A stretch of 64,000 bases of DNA from Sphingopyxis sp. (GTDB lineage Bacteria; Pseudomonadota; Alphaproteobacteria; Sphingomonadales; Sphingomonadaceae), in assembly GCA_016463225.1 (NCBI GenBank), contig JAEMRT010000017.1, positions 1-64,000 of the forward strand, given 5' to 3'. Positions 36,738-45,386 of this stretch are shown one piece after another (positions within the stretch are counted from its first letter, which is position 1; every line of letters begins with the position of its first letter). The notes under the pieces were generated by a model. It saw only the letters and a program-made list of their open reading frames with translations, did no database searches and was not told the DNA's origin. A program made the position numbers and the translations under genes.

Positions 36738-39164
36738 CTAACGGCTCTGCGACCCATATTCGAGCGTGGTGGTCGAGCGGGCCGTCTTGCGGATCCGGTC
36801 GGGCGAAAGCTCGATCTTCTTGAGCTCGTTGGTCTCGTGCATCATCGTCTGGTCGGCGAGATGCGGGTTGCCCCTGCTGTCGGGGCCGATGAACAGGTTT
36901 TGACCGCCCGCATCGACGACCGAATAGAGCGCGCGCCGGTCGGCGCCGATTTCCATCAGCCCGACCCAGCTTTCGCCGCCATTATGCGGCGCCATGGTTG
37001 GCCCGAGCCGCAGTACGGCGGACAGGCGCTTTTCGGGCGCGTCCTCGGCCATCTGCGGACGCTCGGGCGTCTCCAGCGATGCGTCGAAATATTTCCAGAA
37101 GATCGGCTGCTTCCATTCGGCCATATCCTTGCCGGGGAAGCGCGGTTTGACCTCGGCGAGCGTCGCCTTGATCGTGTCGATCAGGACCGCGGTGCGGTCG
37201 CGCCCGTTGAAATAATCGACGCCCAGCGGCGCCCCCGCCGTATCGCCCTGGAAGGCGCGCAGCAGCAGGCTCGACTGATAGGTCAGGTAACGGCCGTCAT
37301 CGATCGCCTTCCACCAGTCGTCCATATCGTCGCCGAAAACGACGCGCGGCGCGACCTGCAGCCAGGCGCGATAGAGCGTCAGACCTGGATCGTCGTATTT
37401 ATGGTCGCCGTCGCGGTCCTGATAGAGCCCGTTGAAGCCGAGCATATATTCAACCGCGCGCTTCACCTCGGGATCGTCGCTCGCCTCGATCGCCTTGCGC
37501 AGATGGGGCGCGAAAAAGTCCGGTGCCGCCTGGTTGCGATCGACCGCGCCGAGCGCGTTGAAAATCTTGCCGTTGAACTCGCGCATATCGAGCAAGGTCA
37601 GCGACTGGCCCGCCTTGGCGAGCCGGTCACCGAGCCGGGTGCGAAAGGTTGCGCCGATCCGCGCATTGTCGCCTTCCTGCGACCAGCCCGTCGCCTTGCT
37701 GTTCCACGAGAAGAGATAGCCTTGCCGCGGGTTGATCATGTGCGGCTTTTCATCGCGCGTCAGAAAGCCCGTCCATTCATATTCGCCGGTGCCCGGCGTC
37801 GGCAGCCGCGGATCGACCCCCGCCGCCTTCTTCGGCAGCGCGCCGGCCTCGAAATAGGCGATCGTACCATCCTCGCCGCCGTAACAGGCGCCAAGGTTCC
37901 AGCCGAGCCGGTCGACCCCCTTTTCGCGGAACTCGGCGAGGCTTTTGGCGCGGCCCATTTCGGCAAAGGCGACCCATGTGTCGAGCTCGCGCCCATGCAC
38001 GCCCATCTGCTGCGCGTAGGCGGTGCCGTTTTCGGCGTCCCAGGCGATCACCGGCCCGTGGATCGTCCACGCGACCTCGCTCGTCACGGTCGCGCCGTCC
38101 TTGACCTTGAAGGTCTCAGTGCGATGTTCCATCCGCTTCCACGCGCCTTTGTGCCAATATTCATACCGGTTCGCCGGGTTGAGCTTTTCGGCGAACATGG
38201 TGCCGGCTTCGCTGCTGCCCGATACGAGCAGCCAGCCATGCTGCGCCCCGCGCCCCATCGTCGGCACACCCCAGCCGGTCGAGCCGAACCCGGCATTGTC
38301 GAAGCCGCCGCCGTGCAGGTGGATTTCGGGGCCGTCGGCGGTCGCCTCGAGCATCAACACCTTGCCGCTTGCGGACTTTTCGGGGCCGACGACCATGCAG
38401 CGGCTCGCGCCCTTCACCGGCTGGAGCGGCGCCACCTGCGCGGCGGCCGCCGCGACGCCGCCGGACGGCAGCTGGACCGGCGAGAGCACCGGCGTGGGTA
38501 TGGGCCGGGCAGGGGCGAGATCGTCGCCCGCCGGGATCGTTGTCGGGGAATCGGGATCGGAAATCGGCACGACGTCGTTGAAAATCTGCCACGCCCTCTC
38601 CTGCCCGTAGCGCGCGATCATCGCTTTCAGGAATTTGAGGTTCTGGATCTCGTAGCTTTCGCGGCCGAGCGGCGCGGCGCTGATCAGCGCGAGATATTCG
38701 GTGAGGCTCCAACGCGTCGGCTTGATTCCCCAGCGGATGAATTCGAGCGGGGTCAGCCGTGCGGGGTCGGCATTCACTTCGTCGATGCGCTTGTTGATAC
38801 CGTCGACCATCGCCTGGATCATCTGGCGATGCTCGGGCGCGAGCGCCTTGTAGCGCTGCATCAGCACCGGGTCGGAAAGCCGCCGCCCGCGCATCATCTT
38901 GTCGCCTTCGATCGCGGAAGCGCCCAGAAGCTCGGCGCGGCGGCCCTGCGTGTTGTGCCGCGCTAGCTCCATCGCGGCGAGGCGATCGGACGCGATCGCA
39001 TAGCCCGCGCCGAACATAACGGCGTCCGATGTCTCCGCCTGCACGTGCGGCACCCCGAAATCGTCGCGGTAGATGCTGACCTTTTCGGCGGCGTTCGCCT
39101 GCGCGGCCACCGCGAGTAGCAGAATGGTCGAAGCATGGAGCAAGGCGGCAGTCGAACGGCGCAT
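36738..39164 (-). CDS. penicillin-acylase-family Ntn hydrolase
   Basis: The 808-residue exported precursor has a signal peptide (LLHASTILLLAVAAQANAAEK), an alpha-chain region IYRDDFGVPHVQAETSDAVMFGAGYAIASDRLAAMELARHNTQGRRAELLG, and a maturation site around VKGASRCMVVGPEKSASGK with Ser as presumed N-terminal nucleophile (about residue 254). The beta chain has GWGVPTMGRGAQHGWLLVSGSSEAG and WTIHGPVIAWD. Known members remove acyl groups from penicillins, cyclic lipopeptides or acyl-homoserine lactones. The usual SN after the nucleophile position reads SR here. ATG 39164 has ggggaga at good spacing. It follows the M20 gene by 21 bp. Confidence 0.88.
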   Translation of the reverse strand: MRRSTAALLHASTILLLAVAAQANAAEKVSIYRDDFGVPHVQAETSDAVMFGAGYAIASDRLAAMELARHNTQGRRAELLGASAIEGDKMMRGRRLSDPVLMQRYKALAPEHRQMIQAMVDGINKRIDEVNADPARLTPLEFIRWGIKPTRWSLTEYLALISAAPLGRESYEIQNLKFLKAMIARYGQERAWQIFNDVVPISDPDSPTTIPAGDDLAPARPIPTPVLSPVQLPSGGVAAAAAQVAPLQPVKGASRCMVVGPEKSASGKVLMLEATADGPEIHLHGGGFDNAGFGSTGWGVPTMGRGAQHGWLLVSGSSEAGTMFAEKLNPANRYEYWHKGAWKRMEHRTETFKVKDGATVTSEVAWTIHGPVIAWDAENGTAYAQQMGVHGRELDTWVAFAEMGRAKSLAEFREKGVDRLGWNLGACYGGEDGTIAYFEAGALPKKAAGVDPRLPTPGTGEYEWTGFLTRDEKPHMINPRQGYLFSWNSKATGWSQEGDNARIGATFRTRLGDRLAKAGQSLTLLDMREFNGKIFNALGAVDRNQAAPDFFAPHLRKAIEASDDPEVKRAVEYMLGFNGLYQDRDGDHKYDDPGLTLYRAWLQVAPRVVFGDDMDDWWKAIDDGRYLTYQSSLLLRAFQGDTAGAPLGVDYFNGRDRTAVLIDTIKATLAEVKPRFPGKDMAEWKQPIFWKYFDASLETPERPQMAEDAPEKRLSAVLRLGPTMAPHNGGESWVGLMEIGADRRALYSVVDAGGQNLFIGPDSRGNPHLADQTMMHETNELKKIELSPDRIRKTARSTTTLEYGSQSR

Positions 39165-39185
39165 CAAAGCGTCTCCCCGGATTGG

Positions 39186-40382
39186 TTATTTGGGCAGGAA
39201 TGTCTCGGTCAAGGCGACCCACAGCGCTGCGCCCGTCGGCGAAATGCTGTCGTCGTAGGCGTAGTGCGAATTATGGAGCATCACCGACCCCGGCCCCTCG
39301 TCGCCGTTGCCGAGCAGGAGGAAGCAGCCGGGCACGACGTCGAGGTAGCGCGCAAAATCCTCGCCCCCCATGCCCGGCGCGTCGAGGTCGACGAAGCGGT
39401 CGGGACCGACAACGCCGATCGCGATGTCGCGGACCCTGGCATAAAGATCGGCCGGATTGTGGAGGGCAGGGTAGCCGCGTTCGTAATGAAGCTCGGCAGT
39501 CGCGCCGAAGGATGCCGCGACGCCGGTGACGATCTCGCGCAGCCGCTGCTCGGTCGCATCCTGGCTTGCACGCGACAAGGTGCGTACCGTTCCGCCCATG
39601 CGCGCTTCGTCGGCGATGATGTTGAATGCGGTGCCTGCCTCGACCTTGCAGATCGACACGACCGCGGCGTCCATCGGGTCAGTGCTGCGCGCGACGATGC
39701 TCTGCACGGCGACGATGATCTGCGCGGCGACGAGCACCGGATCGACGGTCAGGTGCGGGCGCGCCGCATGGCCACCCTTGCCCGTGACGACGATCTCGAA
39801 CTTGTCGGCGGCGGCATAAAGCGCGCCCGCGCGCCCCGCGAGCTTGCCTGCCGCGAGGCCGGGGCGGTTGTGAACGCCGAAGATGGCGTCCATCGGAAAG
39901 CGATCGAACAATCCGTCGCGGATCATCGCGCTGGCGCCGCCATCGGGGTCGCCGCCCGGCCCCTGATAGCCGAGCGATTCCTCGGCGGGTTGAAAGATCA
40001 GGTGCACCGCACCGTCGAAGTTGCGCGTCGCGGCGAGATGCTTTGCGGCGCCCAGCAGCATCGTCGTATGCCCGTCATGGCCGCAGGCGTGCATCACGCC
40101 GGGTGTGCAGGATTTATGGTCGGACTCGGTCAGTTCGGTCATCGGCAGCGCGTCGATGTCGGCGCGGATGCCAATTGCGCGATCCGACCCGCCGGCGCGG
40201 ATCGTCGCGACGATGCCGGTGCCACCGATGCCGGTCGCGACCTCGTCGACGCCAAAGCTTTCGAGCAGGTCGAGGATGAAACGGACCGTGCCGTCTTCGT
40301 GAAAGCCGAGTTCGGGGTGCTGGTGGATATGCCGGCGCCAGGCGGTCATGTCGGCTTCGAGTGATAAGACGTCAACGGACAT
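39186..40382 (-). CDS. M20-family amidohydrolase (HipO / N-acyl-amino-acid deacylase type)
   Basis: The 398-residue metallo-hydrolase shows the M20D pattern: WRRHIHQHPELGFHEDGTVRFI, VMHACGHDGHTTMLLGAAKHLA with metal His and Asp, FQPAEESLGYQGPGGDPDGGASAMI with the Glu pair, GKGGHAARPHLTVDPVLVAAQIIVAVQSIVAR in the dimer domain, and LDAPGMGGEDFARYL. Family members cleave N-acyl or N-benzoyl amino acids, including aminobenzoyl-glutamate. The ribosome site aggaggt lies 8 bp before ATG. It sits between the AbgT permease and the acylase on the same strand. Confidence 0.93.
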   Translation of the reverse strand: MSVDVLSLEADMTAWRRHIHQHPELGFHEDGTVRFILDLLESFGVDEVATGIGGTGIVATIRAGGSDRAIGIRADIDALPMTELTESDHKSCTPGVMHACGHDGHTTMLLGAAKHLAATRNFDGAVHLIFQPAEESLGYQGPGGDPDGGASAMIRDGLFDRFPMDAIFGVHNRPGLAAGKLAGRAGALYAAADKFEIVVTGKGGHAARPHLTVDPVLVAAQIIVAVQSIVARSTDPMDAAVVSICKVEAGTAFNIIADEARMGGTVRTLSRASQDATEQRLREIVTGVAASFGATAELHYERGYPALHNPADLYARVRDIAIGVVGPDRFVDLDAPGMGGEDFARYLDVVPGCFLLLGNGDEGPGSVMLHNSHYAYDDSISPTGAALWVALTETFLPK

Positions 40383-40496
40383 GGGGACGCACCTCCTGGC
40401 GCAGCGGCAAGGTCAGGCTAGGGGCGGTGGGCCGCCCGCCCCAATGCTTATTGGACATGGTTGCATGTTCCACGGCAAATTTCATCACGGGTTCCC

Positions 40497-42128
40497 TCAA
40501 GGCGCGGCGTGCGCCGCAACCTGATAGAAGACCTGCGCGTGCGGGCCGAGCGGGAGGTCGAACATGACCCAAGCGACGACCATCGTGATTCCCGTGGCCA
40601 TGAAGCAAAGCGCATAGGGCAGCATCAGTGCGAGCAGCGATCCGACCCCCATCGACTTGTCCCACCGCTGGCAAAAGACGAGGACGAGCGGGAAATAGCT
40701 CATCAGCGGCGTCATGATGTTGGTATAGCTGTCGCCCATGCGATAGGCGGCGGTCGTCATTTCGGGGCTGATGCCGAGCAGCATGAACATCGGCACGACG
40801 ACCGATGACAGGACGCTCCATTTCGCCGTCGCCGACCCGATGAACAGGTCCATCACCGACGACAGGAGCAGGACGCAGACGAGCAGCAGCGGCGCGGGCA
40901 GGTTCATGCCCTGCAGTTTTTCGGCGCCACTGATCGCGATGATCGGTCCGATCCCTGACCAGTTGAACATCGCCACGAAATGCGCGGCGAAAAAGACGAA
41001 GACGAGGTAGGGCGCGATCGTCTTTACCCCCTCGCGCATCATCGCGATCACGTCGTTCGAATTTTTGACCGTGCCGACGGCGCGACCGAAGACGACACCG
41101 GTGAGCAGAAACAACAGGAACAGCGCGGCGATCATCGATCCGTAGAGCGGCTGGAGCCGGATCGGGCCGGTGGCGTCCTGGTCGATAAACGGCGTGTATC
41201 CGGGCCAGAGACAAAGCGCGGCGAACAGTGCAACCACCACCAAGGCAGCAACGCCCGCACGACGTAGTCCCCGCCGCTCGTCGTCGCTGAGGTCGCCCTT
41301 TTCGAGGTCGGCGCGCAGCTCGTCGTCGATCACCTCATTCCATGCGCCGAGGCGCGGTTCGACGATCCGGTCGGTGACGAACCAGATGATCGGCGTAAAA
41401 AGGACGACGATGCCGAGAATGAAATACCAGTTGCCGAGCGGGTTCATCGTCCAGCCCGGATCGACGATACGCGCAGCCTCTTGCGTGAAGCCGAAGAGCA
41501 GGACGTCGAGCTGGCCGGGCATGATATTGCCGGCATAGCCGCCCGAAACGGCGGCGAGCGCGGCAGCGATTCCCGCGAGCGGGTGGCGACCGACCGAAGC
41601 GAAAAGCACCGCAGCCATGGGGATCAGCACGACATAGGCGGCGTCGGCGGCGTGGTGCGAAACCATGCCCACCACCGCGATGATCGGGGTCATGTAGCGG
41701 CGTGGGGTGTTACGCAGCGAGCCGCGGATCAGCGCGAAGAACAGCCCCGACCGCTCGGCAACCGCGGCGCCCATCATGATCGTCAGGATGATGCCGAGCG
41801 GGGTGAAGCTGGCATAGGTGCGCGGCATCTCGGTAAACAGGCGCGCGATATTCTCGGCCGAAAACAGGCTCTCGGCGCGATAGGTGAGGATCCCGCCCGC
41901 GAGTTCGGCGCCGGCGGGCGCCTCCTTGCCCGAATAGGGCAGTGATGCATTCCATCCGCTGGCTGCGCCGATTGCCGATATGATCATCAGCACGACGATC
42001 AGGTACAGGAAGATGATGGTGGGGTCGGGCAACAGATTGCCGACCCGCTCGACGAAGCCAAGAAATCCCCTTTGGCGCGCGGGGCGGATGGCTTCGGCGC
42101 GCGCGATCGCGCCTTCCTGACCGGGCAA
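40497..42128 (-). CDS. AbgT-family transporter
   Basis: The 543-residue inner-membrane protein matches AbgT/MtrF permeases: RGFLGFVERVGNLLPDPTIIFLYLIVVLMIISAI, YASFTPLGIILTIMMGAAVAERSGLFFALIRGSLRNTP, VSHHAADAAYVVLIPMAA, SGGYAGNIMPGQLDVLLFGFTQEAA and FIGSATAKWSVLSSVVVPMFMLLGISPEMTTAAYRMGDSYTNIMTPLMSYFPLVL. Known members take up p-aminobenzoyl-glutamate or export sulfonamides. It starts at TTG after aaaggagaa. Directly upstream of the M20 amidohydrolase, it mirrors the E. coli abg arrangement of permease plus deacylase. Confidence 0.93.
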   Translation of the reverse strand: MPGQEGAIARAEAIRPARQRGFLGFVERVGNLLPDPTIIFLYLIVVLMIISAIGAASGWNASLPYSGKEAPAGAELAGGILTYRAESLFSAENIARLFTEMPRTYASFTPLGIILTIMMGAAVAERSGLFFALIRGSLRNTPRRYMTPIIAVVGMVSHHAADAAYVVLIPMAAVLFASVGRHPLAGIAAALAAVSGGYAGNIMPGQLDVLLFGFTQEAARIVDPGWTMNPLGNWYFILGIVVLFTPIIWFVTDRIVEPRLGAWNEVIDDELRADLEKGDLSDDERRGLRRAGVAALVVVALFAALCLWPGYTPFIDQDATGPIRLQPLYGSMIAALFLLFLLTGVVFGRAVGTVKNSNDVIAMMREGVKTIAPYLVFVFFAAHFVAMFNWSGIGPIIAISGAEKLQGMNLPAPLLLVCVLLLSSVMDLFIGSATAKWSVLSSVVVPMFMLLGISPEMTTAAYRMGDSYTNIMTPLMSYFPLVLVFCQRWDKSMGVGSLLALMLPYALCFMATGITMVVAWVMFDLPLGPHAQVFYQVAAHAAP

Positions 42129-42143
42129 AACGGGTTCTCCTTT

Positions 42144-42184
42144 GAAAAACGGGATGAGGCCCGCGCGCGAAAGTCACGCGGGCC
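42144..42184 (-). terminator. rho-independent terminator after the large TonB receptor
   Basis: On the - strand ggcccgcg and cgcgggcc form a perfect 8-bp stem with an 11-base loop, followed a few bases on by ttttt. It lies between the receptor stop and the AbgT start, so AbgT probably has its own promoter or relies on read-through. Confidence 0.7.
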
Positions 42185-42202
42185 GCATCCGTCTGGGTCG
42201 GG

Positions 42203-45200
42203 TCAGAAATTCACTTCGAGACCGGCCCGGATGACCGGACCGAATTGTTCGAAACCGCCGCCCGACGGATCGATGACCTGAACCGATTCCATCACTGGCA
42301 GCTTCTCGTTGAAAAGGTTGGTGACCCCGAACGAGAATTTGGCTTCCTGTTTGCCGTTCAGCGACAACGTGTAGGAGGCGGAGATGTCGTTGTAGAAACG
42401 CGATCCCGTACGGTCGGGCGACAGCAGTTCGCTGCTGATCCCCGGCGAGATGTCGGTCAACGCCTGGCTGGACTGATAGCGCCCCTGCCAGCCGAGCGTC
42501 AGCGGCCCGTTCGAATAGGTCAGCCCGACGACGCCCTTATATTTGGGATAGCCGTAGTAGCCTTCGAGCACCGTGAACAGGTCGGGCCGCGACTGGAAAG
42601 TATAGGTCCGCAGGCGGTGCAGATAGGTGAAAGCGAGGTTGGTCGAAATGCGGCCGCCGCTCAGCGGGAGAGCGTAGAACAGCTGGGTGTCGAGCCCCGA
42701 TGTTTCCAGCTTCGACGTGTTCACATAGGTGCTGTTGCCCGTCGTGATGCCAAAGAAGTTCGGGCTTGCGGTGTTCGACTCGCGCGTGATCAGCGAGCAG
42801 AGGTCGAGATCGGGGCCACCGGCGCGGTCGACGCAGTTTTCGGCGATCTGCTGGGGGCTGAGGAAACTGATCGCATCGTCGATCTCGATATTGAACCAGT
42901 CGGCCGAGATCTGAAGGCCGGGCAGGAAATTGGGCGTCAGGACGATGCCCGCCGTCCAGCTGTCCGACACTTCGGGGCTGAGATCCTGGTTGCCCGACAC
43001 GATGAAGGGTACCCCGACCCCGCCGTTAAGTGGCGTGAAGCCCGCAGGGCGCCCGAGCGCGGCGCAGTTGGCCGCGCGGTTCGGGTTGAGCCCGAGGTTG
43101 GTCTGTGCGCACGGGTCATTGACATTGGTCGTCTGCCCCTCGCTCGGCCGGAAGGCCTCGAAGATGTTCGGGGCGCGGATCGCGCGGCTGATCGTTGCGC
43201 GAAGCCGCAGGCCGTCGGTCGGCTCCCAGATCGCTCCTGCTTTCCACGAGGTCGCCTGTCCGGCGTGGCTGTAATCGGCGTGGCGCACCGCGCCCTCGAT
43301 CGACAGCAATTCAAAGAATGGCATGTCGGTCAGGATCGGGATGCTGAGCTCGCCGAAAAATTCTGTGACATCGTAGCCGCCTTCATAATCCTGCGTTGCA
43401 GCCTGGTTGGTTAGGCCCGCCTTGATCAGCGGGTCGGTCGTGCGGCCGTTGCGTTCCTTGCGATATTCGGCGCCGAGAGCGAAGCCGACCGCACCGCCGC
43501 CCGGCATGGTCAGGAATTTTTCGGTGTCGCCCGCCAGCGAAAAACCGGCGGTTGTCTGCCGGATGAAGGCGTTCGAAACCGTCGTCGTCTTGACGAAGTT
43601 GCGAGCTTCCTGCGAGCTGGCGGTCGACCCGAAGGGATTGAAGGGGGCGCAGGGCGTGCTGCCCTGGATATTCGGGCGCACATAGCCGACCGGCTGCCGC
43701 GCGGGAACGTCGGCCCGGCACCGGATCTGCCCGGTCGCGGGATCGACCACCGCGTCGAGCGCGGCGAGCAAATTGGGAACGATCAGGCGGTTATAGCCGA
43801 TGAACTTCGCCTTGGTGCGGCCATAGGTGCCGTAAACATCAAAGCGAAGATCGGCGAAACCGGTCTCGAACTCGCCCTTGAACCCGCCGACGAACGACAG
43901 GCTGTTGCGGTCGACCTGGCTGAAACGAAGGCCGACGTCGGTATAGAGCCGGTCGAGGCGCAAGGTCGTTGCACCCGCGGCGAGAAGGCGCTGGCGGAAA
44001 TCCTGGTTGAGGAAGGCATTCTGCGCGATGTTGATCGCGACGCCTGAACGGATGACCGGCTGACCGCGGCCGTAGCTGGACGTGTTGTTGTAATCGACGC
44101 CGAAATAGCCGCGCACGCTGTCGCTGAAGTCATAATGGGCGCTGAGGTTGAGATTGTAGCGCTCGATGTCGGGAACGATCGAGATTGAATCGTCGAAGCG
44201 GAAGCAGGCGACGCCACAATTGTCGAAAATACCGAACAGGCTGCCGTCGGTCAGGCTGGGCGTCGGGAAGGGGCGGACGGTACCGTCGTCGTTGAAGACA
44301 AAGCGCCCGAGGCCGCCGGTGTCGTTGCCGAAGCCCACAACGCCATAGCCCGAGAAGCGCAGCGCCTCGCCGCCGGGGGCGACGATCATGTCGGGTATGC
44401 CATCGTCGGGACCCGTGTCGGCGGGATTGAGCATCGCGACATAATTTTTCATGTCGGCCTGGCGCGGCGTCAGTTCCTTGACCTTCGTATAATCGCCGGC
44501 CACAGTGATGTTACCGCGGCCGTCGCTGAAGTTCATCCCGGCGACAAGGCTGGCGCCATAGGTCAGGCCTTCCGAACCGCGCGCGGGCTGCGAACCGTTG
44601 AACGACAGGCGAAATCCGTCGAAATCATCCTTGGTGATGATGTTGACCACGCCCGATACGGCATCGGAGCCATAGATCGCCGATGCACCGCCGGTGATTA
44701 CCTCGATGCGCTCGATCAGATTGGGATTGATCGAATTGAGGTCGATCGCGGTGCTGTCGGTCGCGCCGGCGACGCGGCGCTTGCCGTTGACGAGCACAAG
44801 CGTGCGGTTCGACCCGAGACTGCGCAGGTCGACGAGAGCGAGGCCGCCGCTGTTTTCGCCGCGCGACCCCGATGCGCCGGTCTGCTGGCTTTGCTGCATG
44901 CTGCCCGAAAAGCCGATCGACGGCTGCTGTGCGAGCGCGCGGCCGATGTCGAATTGCGCGTTGTTGTTGTCGAGCGCTTCCGAGGTCACGACGCCGACGG
45001 GGGTCGGCAGGTCGAGGACGGGGCGACCGATGCGCGACCCCGTCACGACGATGTCACTACCACCCTCTATAGCCTGCTCATCGGCCGGTGCGATGGCGTC
45101 CTGAGCCTGTGCGGTGCCTGCCAAGCTCGCGCACAGCGCGATGGCGAAAAGCGACGTGGATATATTGAGCTGGCCGCTCTTGGCTGCCGTTGCCGGTCCC

Positions 45201-45208
45201 TGGATCAT
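42203..45208 (-). CDS. large TonB-dependent receptor
   Basis: The 1001-residue outer-membrane protein has a signal peptide ending GTAQAQD, a TonB box region GSDIVVTGSRI, a plug with LVDLRSLGSNRTLVLVNGKRRVAGATDSTAIDLNSINPNLIERIEVITGGASAIYGSDAVSGVVNIITKDDFDG, and a barrel ending GFEQFGPVIRAGLEVNF. This long-plug form is the common sphingomonad type, often linked to peptide or aromatic uptake. The start follows ggagaaaaaac. It shares strand and neighbourhood with AbgT, M20 and the acylase, suggesting it brings their substrate through the outer membrane. Confidence 0.93.
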   Translation of the reverse strand: MIQGPATAAKSGQLNISTSLFAIALCASLAGTAQAQDAIAPADEQAIEGGSDIVVTGSRIGRPVLDLPTPVGVVTSEALDNNNAQFDIGRALAQQPSIGFSGSMQQSQQTGASGSRGENSGGLALVDLRSLGSNRTLVLVNGKRRVAGATDSTAIDLNSINPNLIERIEVITGGASAIYGSDAVSGVVNIITKDDFDGFRLSFNGSQPARGSEGLTYGASLVAGMNFSDGRGNITVAGDYTKVKELTPRQADMKNYVAMLNPADTGPDDGIPDMIVAPGGEALRFSGYGVVGFGNDTGGLGRFVFNDDGTVRPFPTPSLTDGSLFGIFDNCGVACFRFDDSISIVPDIERYNLNLSAHYDFSDSVRGYFGVDYNNTSSYGRGQPVIRSGVAINIAQNAFLNQDFRQRLLAAGATTLRLDRLYTDVGLRFSQVDRNSLSFVGGFKGEFETGFADLRFDVYGTYGRTKAKFIGYNRLIVPNLLAALDAVVDPATGQIRCRADVPARQPVGYVRPNIQGSTPCAPFNPFGSTASSQEARNFVKTTTVSNAFIRQTTAGFSLAGDTEKFLTMPGGGAVGFALGAEYRKERNGRTTDPLIKAGLTNQAATQDYEGGYDVTEFFGELSIPILTDMPFFELLSIEGAVRHADYSHAGQATSWKAGAIWEPTDGLRLRATISRAIRAPNIFEAFRPSEGQTTNVNDPCAQTNLGLNPNRAANCAALGRPAGFTPLNGGVGVPFIVSGNQDLSPEVSDSWTAGIVLTPNFLPGLQISADWFNIEIDDAISFLSPQQIAENCVDRAGGPDLDLCSLITRESNTASPNFFGITTGNSTYVNTSKLETSGLDTQLFYALPLSGGRISTNLAFTYLHRLRTYTFQSRPDLFTVLEGYYGYPKYKGVVGLTYSNGPLTLGWQGRYQSSQALTDISPGISSELLSPDRTGSRFYNDISASYTLSLNGKQEAKFSFGVTNLFNEKLPVMESVQVIDPSGGGFEQFGPVIRAGLEVNF

Positions 45209-45386
45209 GTTTTTTCTCCGCCCTTAACCCTGCCAGAACCGTCCGTTCGTCGGTTAGTGCTAGGGTCCAGCCTGTCTATGGACATGCGGACATCGATCCC
45301 AATGCCGGTTCGACATAGAATCATTCGTGCGGCGTGAGCGGCATCTGCGTAGCATTGTTGCGCGGCGCGCCTCGCATCCTCGCGTG

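Noticed and set aside
36838-38966. 709-codon + strand ORF opposite the acylase
   Set aside because: Composition is Arg/Ala-rich without motifs, while the opposite frame has a signal peptide and acylase blocks.
40372-40493. 37-codon - strand frame MKFAVEHATMSNKHWGGRPTAPSLTLPLRQE between AbgT and M20
   Set aside because: It overlaps the M20 start and its tail resembles an intergenic repeat; it could be a leader peptide but evidence is too thin.
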